NCBI GenBank assembly: GCA_905221605.1
Contig: CAJNDS010000042.1
Span: 1-64,000 of the forward strand
Reading direction: 5' to 3'
Source of the DNA: Symbiodinium natans
Taxonomy: Eukaryota; Sar; Dinophyceae; Suessiales; Symbiodiniaceae
Length of the DNA: 64,000 nucleotides
Shown here: piece after piece, positions 1-11,100 of the stretch
How positions within the stretch are numbered: position 1 is the stretch's first letter
How the letters are laid out: each line of letters starts with the position of its first letter
Notes under the pieces: model-generated
What the model was told of the DNA's origin: nothing
Seen by the model: only the letters and a program-made list of their open reading frames with translations
Database searches by the model: none
Position numbers and translations under genes: made by a program

Positions 1-268
1 AATAAAATAATAAAATATTTAAATATCATGAATAATTTCCCATCCTAATATTTATTATCTCCTCGAATCATCATTCAATTAAAAAGAAGAAAGAAAATCA
101 TCATCGAACATAATATCCCCCCCGATCTCTCAATCCTAATGATATTTTAGATAATTCATGATATTGAATTTCGAATAGAAATTAGTTCTTCATGAAAAAA
201 TCTATCTATAATCTTATCTAGTAAATCTCAAATGATAATAAAAATAATTATTATCATAATAATAGTAA

Positions 269-299
<31 letters not shown>

Positions 300-660
300 G
301 AGAGAGCAGTTGCCAAAACCGGCTGTTGGTGCTAATGGACGCAACATATGGGGTGTCGCTTTCAAGTGTTCCCATCGTTTTACAGGGTTTTAGCATCAAT
401 TGATGTCTGCATGCAGGTGTCGCTTTGGGAAAAAATCAAGGCTATAGCATACCCAACGGCTCATTAACTTAGGGGTGTCGCTTTTCAAGTGTTCCCATCG
501 CTTTACAGGGTGTTGGGCATTGGTGTGTGTCCTTATTTACTTGAATTGCTGGGGGTTTTGGCGCTTGCTCATATATATATATATATCATATTTATCCTCA
601 TTGGCCGGTTTTTATTGACATTCTAAAATATACTTCAGGGGCTCCGACCAGCCGATTATT
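1..660. other. AT-rich segment without a supported gene
   Basis: The first 300 bases are strongly AT-rich and end in a (TA)n run at about 279-299. The rest holds a short direct repeat (listed separately) and a second TA run near 572-586. No reading frame here has protein-like composition. The small open frame across the TA run reads only Ile/Tyr and is an artefact of the repeat. Confidence 0.7.
350..511. repeat. Direct repeat, two copies about 122 bp apart
   Basis: A segment of about 39 bp beginning GGGTGTCGCTTT and ending TTTACAGGG occurs at 350-387 and again at 472-511 with one or two differences. A shorter partial copy (GTGTCGCTTTGGG) lies between them at about 418-430. It looks like a small minisatellite. 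I see no function. Confidence 0.7.
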
Positions 661-1472
661 CCAGATTTCTTGTTGTTAGGGAAAATTCATCTCCAAAAAA
701 ATCACATCAAGTCCATCATGGCGGCCGTGTTTTTCAAGTCGCCGCTTACAGCCCAAACATCCGCCGAAGGAATCCGCGTTCCTGACCTGCAGGTGGACAC
801 TCTGACACTGCACGAAACAAGTTCCTGCGATCCGGGAAGCCTTCTCTTGCCAAGCCGCCGGATCCTTGCAGGTTGTGGGTGGATTGTTCTCACAGCTCCA
901 GAGAATAAGACATGTTCAACCGTTCACCATGCCTTCGTCGCCTGGCGAAGCCATGGCAGCTCGCAGGCGCCTCGGAACCGCATGCGACACCCGAAGCCAC
1001 GATTGCGCCATGCGATTTTGGCCTGAGAAAAGGGCTGATGTGCGCTTGCTCCAGAACTTCTTGACGCGTGGCCCTCAAGGAAGAAGCATTGTACGATGGG
1101 GCAAGTTCGGCACAAGATGGGCATCTTGAACCTTCAAACCTCATCACATGAAAAGACACAACGAGACAGACCCCCCTGTTTTTTTTCTGCCCGACCGAAG
1201 CGTGCTGCAACAGCTGCAAGAACATGCAAACGGTGCTGGCCTGCATGCTGTGCCCCTCTCCTGGCAGAACGGCCTTCAGCGAGCCGGGGCCTCAAGGCTC
1301 CGATTCCCATGATCCATCTGCCGCAAAAAAATGATCTTTCTGGCTAGCACGCACGCCGACCTTGACATGAAATGATGACGGTAAGTCTCGCGCAGGCCGG
1401 ATCGGCGGCCAACTCCTGCAGAACCGCGAGGCAGAGGCGCGCCTGCACTTGGGCGGCAGGCAAACTGCAACT

Positions 1473-1614
1473 TCTTTGCAGCATCTGCCTGCAAGCCATC
1501 CAACAAAGACTTCCGAGCCTCTTTGTCTGCCGATGCGGACATCTGCCTCACCACACCTAATGGGGCGTCAAGCAGCGTGGAAACAAAGCCTACCTTGGTC
1601 TGGTCTGCGTCCAC
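1473..1614 (-). CDS. Candidate exon, unrecognised protein
   Basis: The minus strand reads an uninterrupted, balanced stretch of about 47 codons beginning DADQTKVGFVSTLL and containing RQMSASADKEARKSLLDGLQ, rich in Ala, Leu, Asp and Lys as in a soluble helical protein. The opposite strand is less protein-like. Exon borders are not fixed and no family was recognised. Other possible minus-strand coding pieces lie at about 1663-1938 and 890-1100, but are weaker. Confidence 0.35.
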
Positions 1615-2051
1615 CCAGATGTTCAGGATCTACATGGCCTTCCTTGTCTATAAACTTTATGCTCATCTTACGTATGGATCGGGACCAACGAACTCCCGAA
1701 AAGTGACGCCGATCTCAGAGCAAGCCCTCTGTCCCCAAAATGAAGCGGCCTTCCAAGACTTCAACGCAGGAGGCCTCGGCAGCACCAATCGCAATGCCCT
1801 CTGCCATGTGTGGCATCGCAACGCTGCCAATGCCGAGCTCACCATGCTTTGCTCCAAGGTCATATTGATGCTGTGACGATGATTGCTACTACTAGCGCAC
1901 TGGTTTTGAATAGTATGGCAACGCTGGATTGTTGCCACTGTAGCTTCAAACCCAGATCACCATCTCGGTTGACCTTGCCTTCGGGATCGTTATTGCTGAC
2001 ATCATCAGCATCGCTACCATCAGTTTTTTTTTAAATTTAATCGTACACTGA

Positions 2052-2411
2052 TCATCGCCAATGCTGTGTTGATCCCAAGGCCGCCACGGGCGGTGAATGA
2101 GAGCCCTGCAGGACATTCTTGCCAAGCAACATCTGCAAGAACCACTCTGCTATAGCTTCCGTCCAAGCCTTGCTCTCAACATGGCCCCTATCTAAGGCGT
2201 GCCAGGCGGCCAAACTCTCTGCAACTGTGGCTGCGTGTTGCTTGTAGCACAAAGTTATCTCAATCGATCCAGAGTGTGCATCCAAAACATGTTGAGCACA
2301 TCCCGCCTTTCCGACACAGAAGCTCCGGAGCGCGGTAATGAAGATATGAGCATGCTGGGGAGCGAAAGCTCTCTCCTGCAACGGGCCAAGAGATCTGCAT
2401 TTCGTCGTCAT
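2052..2411 (-). CDS. Candidate exon, unrecognised protein (up to 119 codons)
   Basis: One of the longer open minus-strand frames in the first 8 kb. It reads like ordinary protein (for example HALDRGHVESKAWTEAIAEW and QHVLDAHSGSIEITL) without low complexity. I recognise no domain. It could be one exon, or an exon whose ends run into intron sequence. Its strand agrees with all confirmed genes in the window. Confidence 0.35.
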   Translation of the reverse strand: MTTKCRSLGPLQERAFAPQHAHIFITALRSFCVGKAGCAQHVLDAHSGSIEITLCYKQHAATVAESLAAWHALDRGHVESKAWTEAIAEWFLQMLLGKNVLQGSHSPPVAALGSTQHWR

Positions 2412-2908
2412 AAGGCATAGACCACCCTCCTCACGCTGCTCTTGCTGGCTGCTGCTCCAGGTGCGGCCTCAAGTGGTTGTGAATCCTGGTTTCCCTGAGG
2501 CACCCACTGCACATGCCAAATCGTCACTTGGTGCCACAGCTGCTAGCTGAGGAATTGTCCGAGGCCTCAGCAAAAGCTGTCGAAAAGCCGCAGGCCGGCC
2601 TGGAGGGGACCATCAGCCCCACCAGGTTTTATAAGGCTATCCGAGCTGACCGGTGACTCGTGAGTCGGGAACATGGGTCCATAACAGAGTGGGCCGAGTC
2701 CGAAAACAAAAAAAGGGAGGCGAAAGGCGGTACAGCACGAGACACGACACAAGACAGCATGAGTCGGAACACACGGAGGAGAACAGGAATCGAGCGTGTC
2801 CATCAAAAGCTTTGAAAACCCTACTAAACCCTAAACCGATGCGTTTCTCCAGAGGCTTTGCTGTCGACATGGGTTCAGGGGCTGCTCCAACCGTGGCTGA
2901 ACAGGGCC

Positions 2909-2926
2909 GGGGGGGGGGGGGGGGGG
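2909..2926. repeat. Poly-G tract (18 G)
   Basis: An uninterrupted run of G. Similar tracts occur at 15576, 37593, 43561-43577 and 62632, and C runs occur near 36850 and 46201. Confidence 0.9.
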
Positions 2927-3418
2927 CGGCGAGACTTCCGAGCGGACTTTACAAACGTCTAGTTGCTGTCCCTCCTCTCCTCTCTGAGCCCAATCCTCCG
3001 AAGTCAGCTGTCTGGCGGCCGGGGCATCGTCACCCGGTCTGCATGCAGCCTGCACCACAAGAGGAGGACTCGACCACTCCGCGGGCACAGAGCCCTCCAC
3101 TCCCGGAGCCATGTGCACCATATCATGGCTGAGTAGTCCCCCCCTAAGCACATGAAAGTGCCTTTCGGCAAGACTCTATGCTAAAAACGGGTTGGCAGCA
3201 GCTGGAAGGACTTGCATGCAAGCCGCGGCCTGTGCGAAGGCTGAAAGGGCCAGGAACGCGGCGTCGTCTGCCACAGTGTTTGGAGTTAGCAAGTCCTTGT
3301 GTGCGGCAATGCAATCCTTTCACAAAAGACATGCACGCGGATCCTGCTGCCGGGGCCGAAACTTGAAACTTCCGGATTCTCGGGTAGTCTCGGTAAAGCG
3401 AAACAAGGCACTGTCGGG

Positions 3419-3530
3419 TCGTTGTGGGCACTCCAGGGATTCTCCGCAAGATTCTGTGAAGATGGGCACTCCAGGCATGCTCTTCGGGATGTGGGCACTC
3501 CAAGAATACTGTGCGGGATTCTCTGCGGGA
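3419..3530. repeat. Short tandem repeat with TGGGCACTCCA
   Basis: The 11-mer TGGGCACTCCA occurs three times between about 3426 and 3501, each followed by a diverged GGGATTCT- or GGCATGCT-like segment. This is a small degenerate minisatellite. Confidence 0.6.
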
Positions 3531-3599
3531 TCCATCGTTACCACAAGTACCGGACCCACTCCAAAGAAATTAGCGGGGAGAGCCTGCCCGAGAACTTTC

Positions 3600-3966
3600 G
3601 AACCTCGCTGTTCTTCCCTTGCTGCCCACAGACACACCTTCGCTGTCGCCTGACAACCCCATCCGAATGTCCTGCACAGTCTCACCACCCTCCGCCAACT
3701 TCTCTGCCAGTGCCATCAAAGCCGAGAGCTTCTCCTCAAGGCTGTGAAGTTGTAGACTTCCGCTCAGCATCTTGCCTTGCCAGTGCCAGAATGCCAACAT
3801 ATTCCGACCCAGCCTGGCTAGAGGTCTCCGACTCGCCCTTTGGCAAAGCCTCGAGCGCCAGGTTTTGTGGAAGGGATCGTGTGGTCTGCTGGTTCCTACA
3901 TTGGGTTAGCCGTGCCGACAACTGGGAATAGAGCCATAGCTGCGACGCGCGAGTACAGCCCAGCAA
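3600..3966 (-). CDS. Candidate exons of a helical / coiled-coil protein
   Basis: Two adjacent minus-strand stretches in different frames look coding. The upstream one (about 3770-3870) contains SQAGSEYVGILALARQDAER. The downstream one (about 3640-3770) contains LQLHSLEEKLSALMALAEKL followed by AEGGETVQDIRMGL, with heptad-like Leu/Ala spacing. A frame change between neighbouring coding pieces is what a small intron would give. I do not recognise the family, and the exon borders are uncertain. Confidence 0.4.
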
Positions 3967-4734
3967 GAGTGGACAAGTACCTGAGCTTCATCGTGATCCA
4001 ACGCAAGAACGGCGCTCTGCATTCTTGCCCTTCCTTCGCACAAAAAATAGCAACCGGCTTGAACCAACGATCTATCCATGCGTTAATGCTCCACGTTTCC
4101 AGGTTCTTCTGTTAGAGTTGGCAGTGATTTGCTCTTCGGTCGTAAGAGTGCAAGATGTCGAAACCCCCCAACCCCAATCCACACCCCCCCAAACCCCCCA
4201 CCCGCCCCCGCAAGATTGCACCAAACCTCTCGTTTGGGTTTCCTCGCCGCCGGGCAGGCCGAGGCGGCTCGCGTAGCGATAAAGACTGAGGTCGCTTTCC
4301 TGTCACACTACGTGGACACGTCAGCACTCAACTGCTGAAGGAGAGACCGTCGCCGGAGTACGACGGTCCGACTTGCAAGAGGGGTATCCGTACTCAGCGT
4401 TGGTAAATGTTGGTGATGTCAACTTAAGTCAGGGCTTGCTTGGCTCTGCCTGGCTGCAATGCGACATCCGGCAGCTCTCCTGGCGGCTGCGCTGCGCGAG
4501 CCAACGCAGATGCAGCAGCAGGGAGCAAGTCAAGCCGCTCGAGGTGCACCTGTTAGGATTTACTAATGGGATCGGTGTTTCAAGGTTGTGGCCCTTAGGG
4601 GTTGCATAGCAGCCGTACGCAAGCTAGTGCAGGCGCCTGACTCAGAAGTTTTGCTGCGCGACGGATGGCTGTCGGAGGAAGTTCGTGCAGACGATGACTC
4701 AGCTCCTGCTTGCGTCTGCGCACGGATATGAGCT

Positions 4735-4960
4735 TTGACACACCTGCAAAGAGCCCGCCTGAAAGGCAAAGTCAAAGAAGGGCGGGCAGCAGACGTGTCC
4801 CTCGCAGGAAGCCACCCACCTAAGCAACAACATAGCTCCATGTCACAGACTTCCTTTAACGCCCGAACCCATCGTGGAAAAGAAAAGACGGTAGTGCTGC
4901 CAAGCAACTCCAGAATTGAAACAAAGCGCAAGGCCATATCCTGCATGTCGGATCTTGCAG
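4735..4960 (-). CDS. Candidate exon with a hydrophobic stretch
   Basis: The minus strand reads MQDMALRFVSILELLGS followed by TTVFSFPRWVRALKEV and a cysteine cluster. The mix of hydrophobic helix and charged turn would suit a membrane protein. The reading becomes less convincing downstream (Ser/Thr-rich), so only the upstream half is likely exon. No family assigned. Confidence 0.3.
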
Positions 4961-5847
4961 GCGAATGGGTGGACTATTCTGCCCTGCAGTAGCCGAGGCC
5001 AAGAATCCCGAATCGACTTGCCAACCATAACCACTTGTTTGACGAATAGCAGCTCTATTTCCCTCTGGTCTGATAGTTCGAGAGGCTGCAGCCAAATGCT
5101 TTCGTCTCCTCACTGCGTGGCAGTCTCGGAAGGGACTGGAGCCTGGGCTTTCGCCACGTCTTGTGGTAGTTATTGTAGCCCATTTAGCACGCACTGCCAC
5201 GATCGACACTGCCCCCACCTCGTCTGGTAAAAGAGCTAGAGAGCAACTGCGGCTTACTGCGGTTCCGAACTACTGAGAATGTGCTTCCAAGACACGCCAG
5301 CTGTCGCAGCAGGCCAACCCAAGCCTGGCTTGGGCTCTTGGCACGTTGCGGTAATACTCCCCTCTCCCACAGGTTGCCTGCCAAACCGCTACTCCCTGGA
5401 ACCTTCAAGAGGAGTAGTCAAGTATGTGCAAGGGAGGAGAATGTGTGGGAAGCTTCTGGGAAGATCGATGAATTCACCAAAGGCAGAGGTAAACATACGG
5501 AGAATTGCACCGAAGAACCGCAGCCCCTTCCGTTCGGTACAGCAAGACGTCCTTTAGGTCAGGTAGCCACTGCCAAGCACACAAAGCACAGTAGGCTGAA
5601 GACGAGACTACAAATACGAACTCACCGCACCGATTCCTCCTAAACGCTGTGACAGTGCATTTTGCTTTAAGGCTTTCAGCAGGACAGTGGCATCAGGGGT
5701 TTGCAAAGAGGGGAACTTAGCTAGAGAAAGAGGAAGCTTTGCTGTCCACTGCACAACAGAGTACAAAACTTGGCAGAGTATCCCTGTGCGTGTGCACATT
5801 TCAATGTATATTCATATTTCGCATGTCCCCTGCGTGCTACGTGAACT

Positions 5848-6010
5848 CTATCGGTCTCGTGAATTCACCAGCCACGCCGGCTCCACTTTCGGGGCAAATG
5901 TCCGAAGCTTTGGAGCCTGTATCGTATCCAGAGAATCACCGCTTTTCGATGCGTTCGCCAAAGTGGCAAGCGAACGTACAAAAGCGTGTTCAATCAAGCA
6001 AGCCGTCAAC
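5848..6010 (-). CDS. Candidate exon, unrecognised protein
   Basis: A minus-strand stretch of about 50 codons containing VRSLATLANASKSGDSLDTI and FAPKVEPAWLV has ordinary soluble-protein composition. Nothing similar is recognised. Borders are unknown. Confidence 0.3.
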
Positions 6011-6527
6011 AGTACTTTGTGCAGATGAGACTTGGTCAAGTGCAACGGCGAAGTCGACAACGTATCTGACACTACCACTGCAGGTACGAGCACCTGAGTA
6101 GGAACGCGCCTCTTTCCCTTCCAAGCGGAGCAGAGGTCCAGTCAACTCCAACCTTACAGCAACGTTCTTTGAGTCGAAGGCAGCGTGGGGCTCTCACTCT
6201 CTGTCTCTCTCTCACTCTCTGTCACCATCTTACTCTTCTGCGGCGACTGTCCTATACAGCATTGGTGTCCCTTTCAAACCATTTCGTCTTGCATGTTCTC
6301 TCACTCTCCCTCACTCTCACTCTCGCACTCTGCTGAGCACGTGGCCACCTGAGCTCCTCGTCCTGGCAGTGCTTCAGCAAGCCTTCAGCGTTCGAGCCTG
6401 AGCTTCGGAAGCGTGCGGAGAATGGCGAAAACAAAGGGAGCTCCAAAACGCGCTCGGTGTCAGGCTTACCACCTGCGAGACGAATGCTTCAGCTTCTGGC
6501 GACTGAGGCCTGGTCTCCATGAGCGTG

Positions 6528-6582
6528 TTAGGGTTTAGGGTTTAGGGTTCAGGGTTTATAGGGTTTACGGTTTAGGGTTACA
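6528..6582. repeat. Telomere-like TTTAGGG run
   Basis: A degenerate head-to-tail run of TTTAGGG units (GGGTTTAGGGTTTAGGGTTC and variants). TTTAGGG is the known dinoflagellate and plant-type telomere repeat. Here it is interstitial, flanked on both sides by unique sequence. Confidence 0.85.
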
Positions 6583-6890
6583 ATACCACAGCCGTCCAAT
6601 GCTGTGCTGCATGCTGTGCGTAGCTGTGAATGCTGAGACAATGCAGCGGTCAGTCCAAAGCTGAGCAGATGATTCCTAAATCTTTCGAAAGCTTCCCTGC
6701 CATGTCTGCTGCTCTCTCGACAACATGCCAGGTGGGCGGAAGACTGGCTGCCAAGCGCGCCAAACCAGAGAGGCAAAGACCCAAGTCCTCCTGGGCAGAC
6801 TCCTTCCAGACAGGACCAAAAGAACACAACTAGAGCAAGACATAAGCAGGACCTTAGCCTTAGGAATTGCCTCCGTCTTTGGGAAGCTCC

Positions 6891-7374
6891 TTAGAAAGAC
6901 ATCTCCCGTCCTGCGACTCTTGCAGTGTCTGCTGAGTAGAAGCGGCGAGGACCGGCCAAGCCGAGTCCAAACAGCTCGACACCTGATAAAATGGAGGTAG
7001 CAATGCCGTGGCAGTCCGTCTCTGCTGAGCAACGCAACTCGAACAGCTTCACTGTCACATCTATGAATCCTCGCATTCTACTCAATACTGCACACATTTG
7101 CACACCCTTCAAACTCCTACCGTACAGCCAGAGGTTGTAGCTGGTTGCGGCCAATACAGTGGGAGAGCGGAGCCTTAGAGACCCGACCTACGGAAGAAGC
7201 CGTGGGAAGCCGTGGCTTGGCTTGCGGCGCCTGCTGCTTTTGCTTTTGGTGCGTGTCCAGCGCCGCCGAGAGCTCTACAAGAGCCCTGGCAAAGTCCTGC
7301 AAGTTGCAGCGTCCCGCAGGGCGCAAGTTTGCGTCAGGAGCGGCCCTTGCTTCACCGAGCCCGTCGTTTAGCAA
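6891..7374 (-). CDS. Candidate exons, unrecognised protein
   Basis: Two minus-strand pieces read like protein. About 7180-7374 contains AAPDANLRPAGRCNLQDFAR and LVELSAALDTHQKQKQQ. About 6950-7154 contains LYGRSLKGVQMCAVLSRM and VTVKLFELRCSAETD. They are in different frames and could be neighbouring exons. No domain is recognised. Confidence 0.3.
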
Positions 7375-8167
7375 GCCTGAACTCTCGAGCCCTCAAGCCC
7401 AAACCTGCAAAACCGAATGCCCGAGCACAATTCATGGAACCCCAACCCCTTCCCCCCCCCCCCCCACACACATTAAAAACCCTCCAGTCTCCCTGCAACA
7501 TCCTAGACCCTAAACTCCCTAAACTCCCCAAACCCTGATCTCCCTACACCCTCAACTTTACACTCGCTAAGCTCCCCACACACTCCCTCAACCCTGAAGG
7601 GCGCTCCCACAGAGACCGCTTCGAGAGCTCGCCGGCACGGCCATGTGCCGCCCCGGCGATGGCCTCAGTGGCCCCCAAGCTCTCAGGGCTTTTCGGGCTT
7701 TTAGAGTGGCAGAAGGGTTGCCAGAAAAGCCAGCTGCAACAGCGTGAAGGGCTTAAGACTCTAGTGGCAGCAGGATTTCTCTTCCGACCTCCGACGCCCG
7801 TCACGCCAGGAGAGTGAGCAGAGCGTCCGAAGCGTGTCCGAAGCTGGGATTTCTGGGAGCACGCCCAGGCACGGAGTCAGCTCTGGGCCACCCCACGGCT
7901 TCTATATCCTCTATACACAACACCTGGGGGCCGAGAGACTCTCGCGCTCGCATGTCACCTCTGAGGGACATTGCGTCAAAATGCATCGCAAAGCGACAAA
8001 ACTGAGAGGCTGTATCAGGATCGAACCCTTGCTGTACGAGATGGGGAGACCTGAACCAAAAGACGACAAAACTTCCGATGTCATAACGACTATTGCCACG
8101 ACAAACTGCGAGCCCGGAACCAGGATCCAAGGAAGCCGAGAGCTCTGACCCGTGGGCTGCTCAGAAC

Positions 8168-11100
8168 TCAATATGGGCCATGTCGGCAAACAATTCCGCC
8201 CCTGCATTCCCTGCGCCCATAGTGATACCACCAGCCACCTCGGCAGTACGAGCCATAGCGGCACACCAACAGGTTTGCAACCGCAGTCGTGCTGTTGGTG
8301 TCGTCCTGCATCATGGTCGTGAAGTTCGAAGCGCTGCCTGAGGTATCAACCTCAGAACCGACATCCCTGTCGGCCTTGTAGCCGGACTTGCACACCAGCG
8401 CTCCACTGCACTTGCGAACACCATTGATCCATAGCCAAGTGCCGCGGCACACGACCCCGAAGCGGCAGGAGATCAAGTTGCTGAAGCCATGGGACTGGTT
8501 CAAAGCATCATACGTGGGCTCGACAGGACTCAATGCCACCAGTGCAGTGTCTTGGCTGTCACTCGCACCAAGATTGAGCGTCGGCTCGCTTGCCTCAGAG
8601 CCTGCGTAGTATGGGCCATGTCGGCAAACGATTCCGCCCCTGCATTCCCTGCGCCCATAGTGATACCACCAGCCACCTCGGCAGTACGAGCCATAGCGGC
8701 ACACCAACAGGTTTGCAACCGCAGTCGTGCTGTTGGTGTCGTCCTGCATCATGGTCGTGAAGTTCGAAGCGCTGCCTGAGGGATCAACCTCAGAACCGAC
8801 ATCCGTGTCGGCCTTGTAGCCGGACTTGCACACCAGCGCTCCACTGCACTTGCGGACACCATTGATCCATAGCCAAGTGCCGCGGCACACGACCCCGAAG
8901 CGGCAGGAGATCAAGTTGCTGAAGCCATGGGACTGGTTCACAGCATCATACGTGGGCTCGACAGGACTCAATGCCACCAGTGCAGTGTCTTGGCTGTCAC
9001 TCGCACCAAGATTGAGCGTCGGCTCACTTGCCTCAGAGCCTGCGTAGTATGGGCCATGTCGGCAAACAATTCCGCCCCTGCATTCCCTGCGCCCATAGTG
9101 ATACCACCAGCCACCTCGGCAGTACGAGCCATAGCGGCACACCAGCAGGTTTGCAACCGCAGTCGTGCTGTTGGTGTCGTCCTGCATCATGGTCGTGAAG
9201 TTCGAAGCGCTGCCTGAGGGATCAACCTCAGAACCGACATCCGTGTCGGCCTTGTAGCCGGACTTGCACACCAGCGCTCCACTGCACTTGCGGACACCAT
9301 TGATCCATAGCCAAGTGCCGCGGCACACAACCCCGAAGCGGCAGGAGATCAAGTTGCTGAAGCCATGGGACTGGTTCAAAGCATCATACGTGGGCTCTAC
9401 AGGACTCAATGCCACCAGTGCAGTGTCTTGGCTGTCACTCGCACCAAGATTGAGCGTCGGCTCACTTGCCTCAGAGCCTGCGTAGTATGGGCCATGTCGG
9501 CAAACGATTCCGCCCCTGCATTCCCTGCGCCCATAGTGATACCACCAGCCACCTCGGCAGTACGAGCCATAGCGGCACACCAGCAGGTTTGCAACCGCAG
9601 TCGTGCTGTTAGTGTCGTCCTGCATCATGGTCGTGAAGTTCGAAGCGCTGCCTGAGGTATCAACCTCAGAACCGACATCCGTGTCGGCCTTGTAGCCGGA
9701 CTTGCACACCAGCGCTCCGCTGCACTTGCGAACACCATTGATCCATAGCCAAGTGCCGCGGCACACAACCCCGAAGCGGCAGGAGATCAAGTTGCTGAAG
9801 CCATGGGACTGGTTCAAAGCATCATACGTGGGCTCTACAGGACTCAATGCCACCAGTGCAGTGTCTTGGCTGTCACTCGCACCAAGATTGAGCGTCGGCT
9901 CACTTGCCTCAGAGCCTGCGTAGTATGGGCCATGTCGGCAAACGATTCCGCCCCTGCATTCCCTGCGCCCATAGTGATACCACCAGCCACCTCGGCAGTA
10001 CGAGCCATAGCGGCACACCAGCAGGTTTGCAACCGCAGTCGTGCTGTCGTCCTGCATCATGGTCGTGAAGTTCGAAGCGCTGCCTGAGGTATCAACCTCA
10101 GAACCGACATCCGTGTCGGCCTTGTAGCCGGACTTGCACACCAGCGCTCCGCTGCACTTGCGGACACCATTGATCCATAGCCAAGTGCCGCGGCACACAA
10201 CCCCGAAGCGGCAGGAGATCAAGTTGCTGAAGCCATGGGACTGGTTCAAAGCATCATACGTGGGCTCGACAGGACTCAATGCCACCAGTGCAGTGTCTTG
10301 GCTGTCACTCGCACCAAGATGGAGCGTCGGCTCAGTGGCCTCAGAGCCTGCGTAGTATGGGCCATGTCGGCAAACGATTCCGCCCCTGCATTCCCTGCGC
10401 CCATAGTGATACCACCAGCCACCTCGGCAGTACGAGCCATAGCGGCACACCAGCAGGTTTGCAACCGCAGTCGTGCTGTTGGTGTCGTCCTGCATCATGG
10501 TCGTGAAGTTCGAAGCGCTGCCTGAGGTATCAACCTCAGAACCGACATCCGTGTCGGCCTTGTAGCCGGACTTGCACACCAGCGCTCCGCTGCACTTGCG
10601 GACACCATTGATCCATAGCCAAGTGCCGCGGCACACAACCCCGAAGCGGCAGGAGATCAAGTTGCTGAAGCCATGGGACTGGTTCAAAGCATCATATGTG
10701 GGCTCTACAGGACTCAATGCCACCAGTGCAGTGTCTTGGCTGTCACTCGCACCAAGATGGAGCGTCGGCTCACTTGCCTCAGAGCCTGCGTAGTATGGGC
10801 CATGTCGGCAAACGATTCCGCCCCTGCATTCCCTGCGCCCATAGTGATACCACCAGCCACCTCGGCAGTACGAGCCATAGCGGCACACCAGCAGGTTTGC
10901 AACCGCAGTCGTGCTGTTAGTGTCGTCCTGCATCATGGTCGTGAAGTTCGAAGCGCTGCCTGAGGTATCAACCTCAGAACCGACATCCGTGTCGGCCTTG
11001 TAGCCGGACTTGCACACCAGCGCTCCGCTGCACTTGCGGACACCATTGATCCATAGCCAAGTGCCGCGGCACACAACCCCGAAGCGGCAGGAGATCAAGT

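Noticed and set aside
8020-8040. Possible tRNA or tRNA-derived element: minus-strand GGGTTCGATCCTG resembles a B box (also at 32347-32367)
   Set aside because: No cloverleaf, A box or acceptor stem could be built around it. It lies in the duplicated 3' flank, so the second copy is not independent support.
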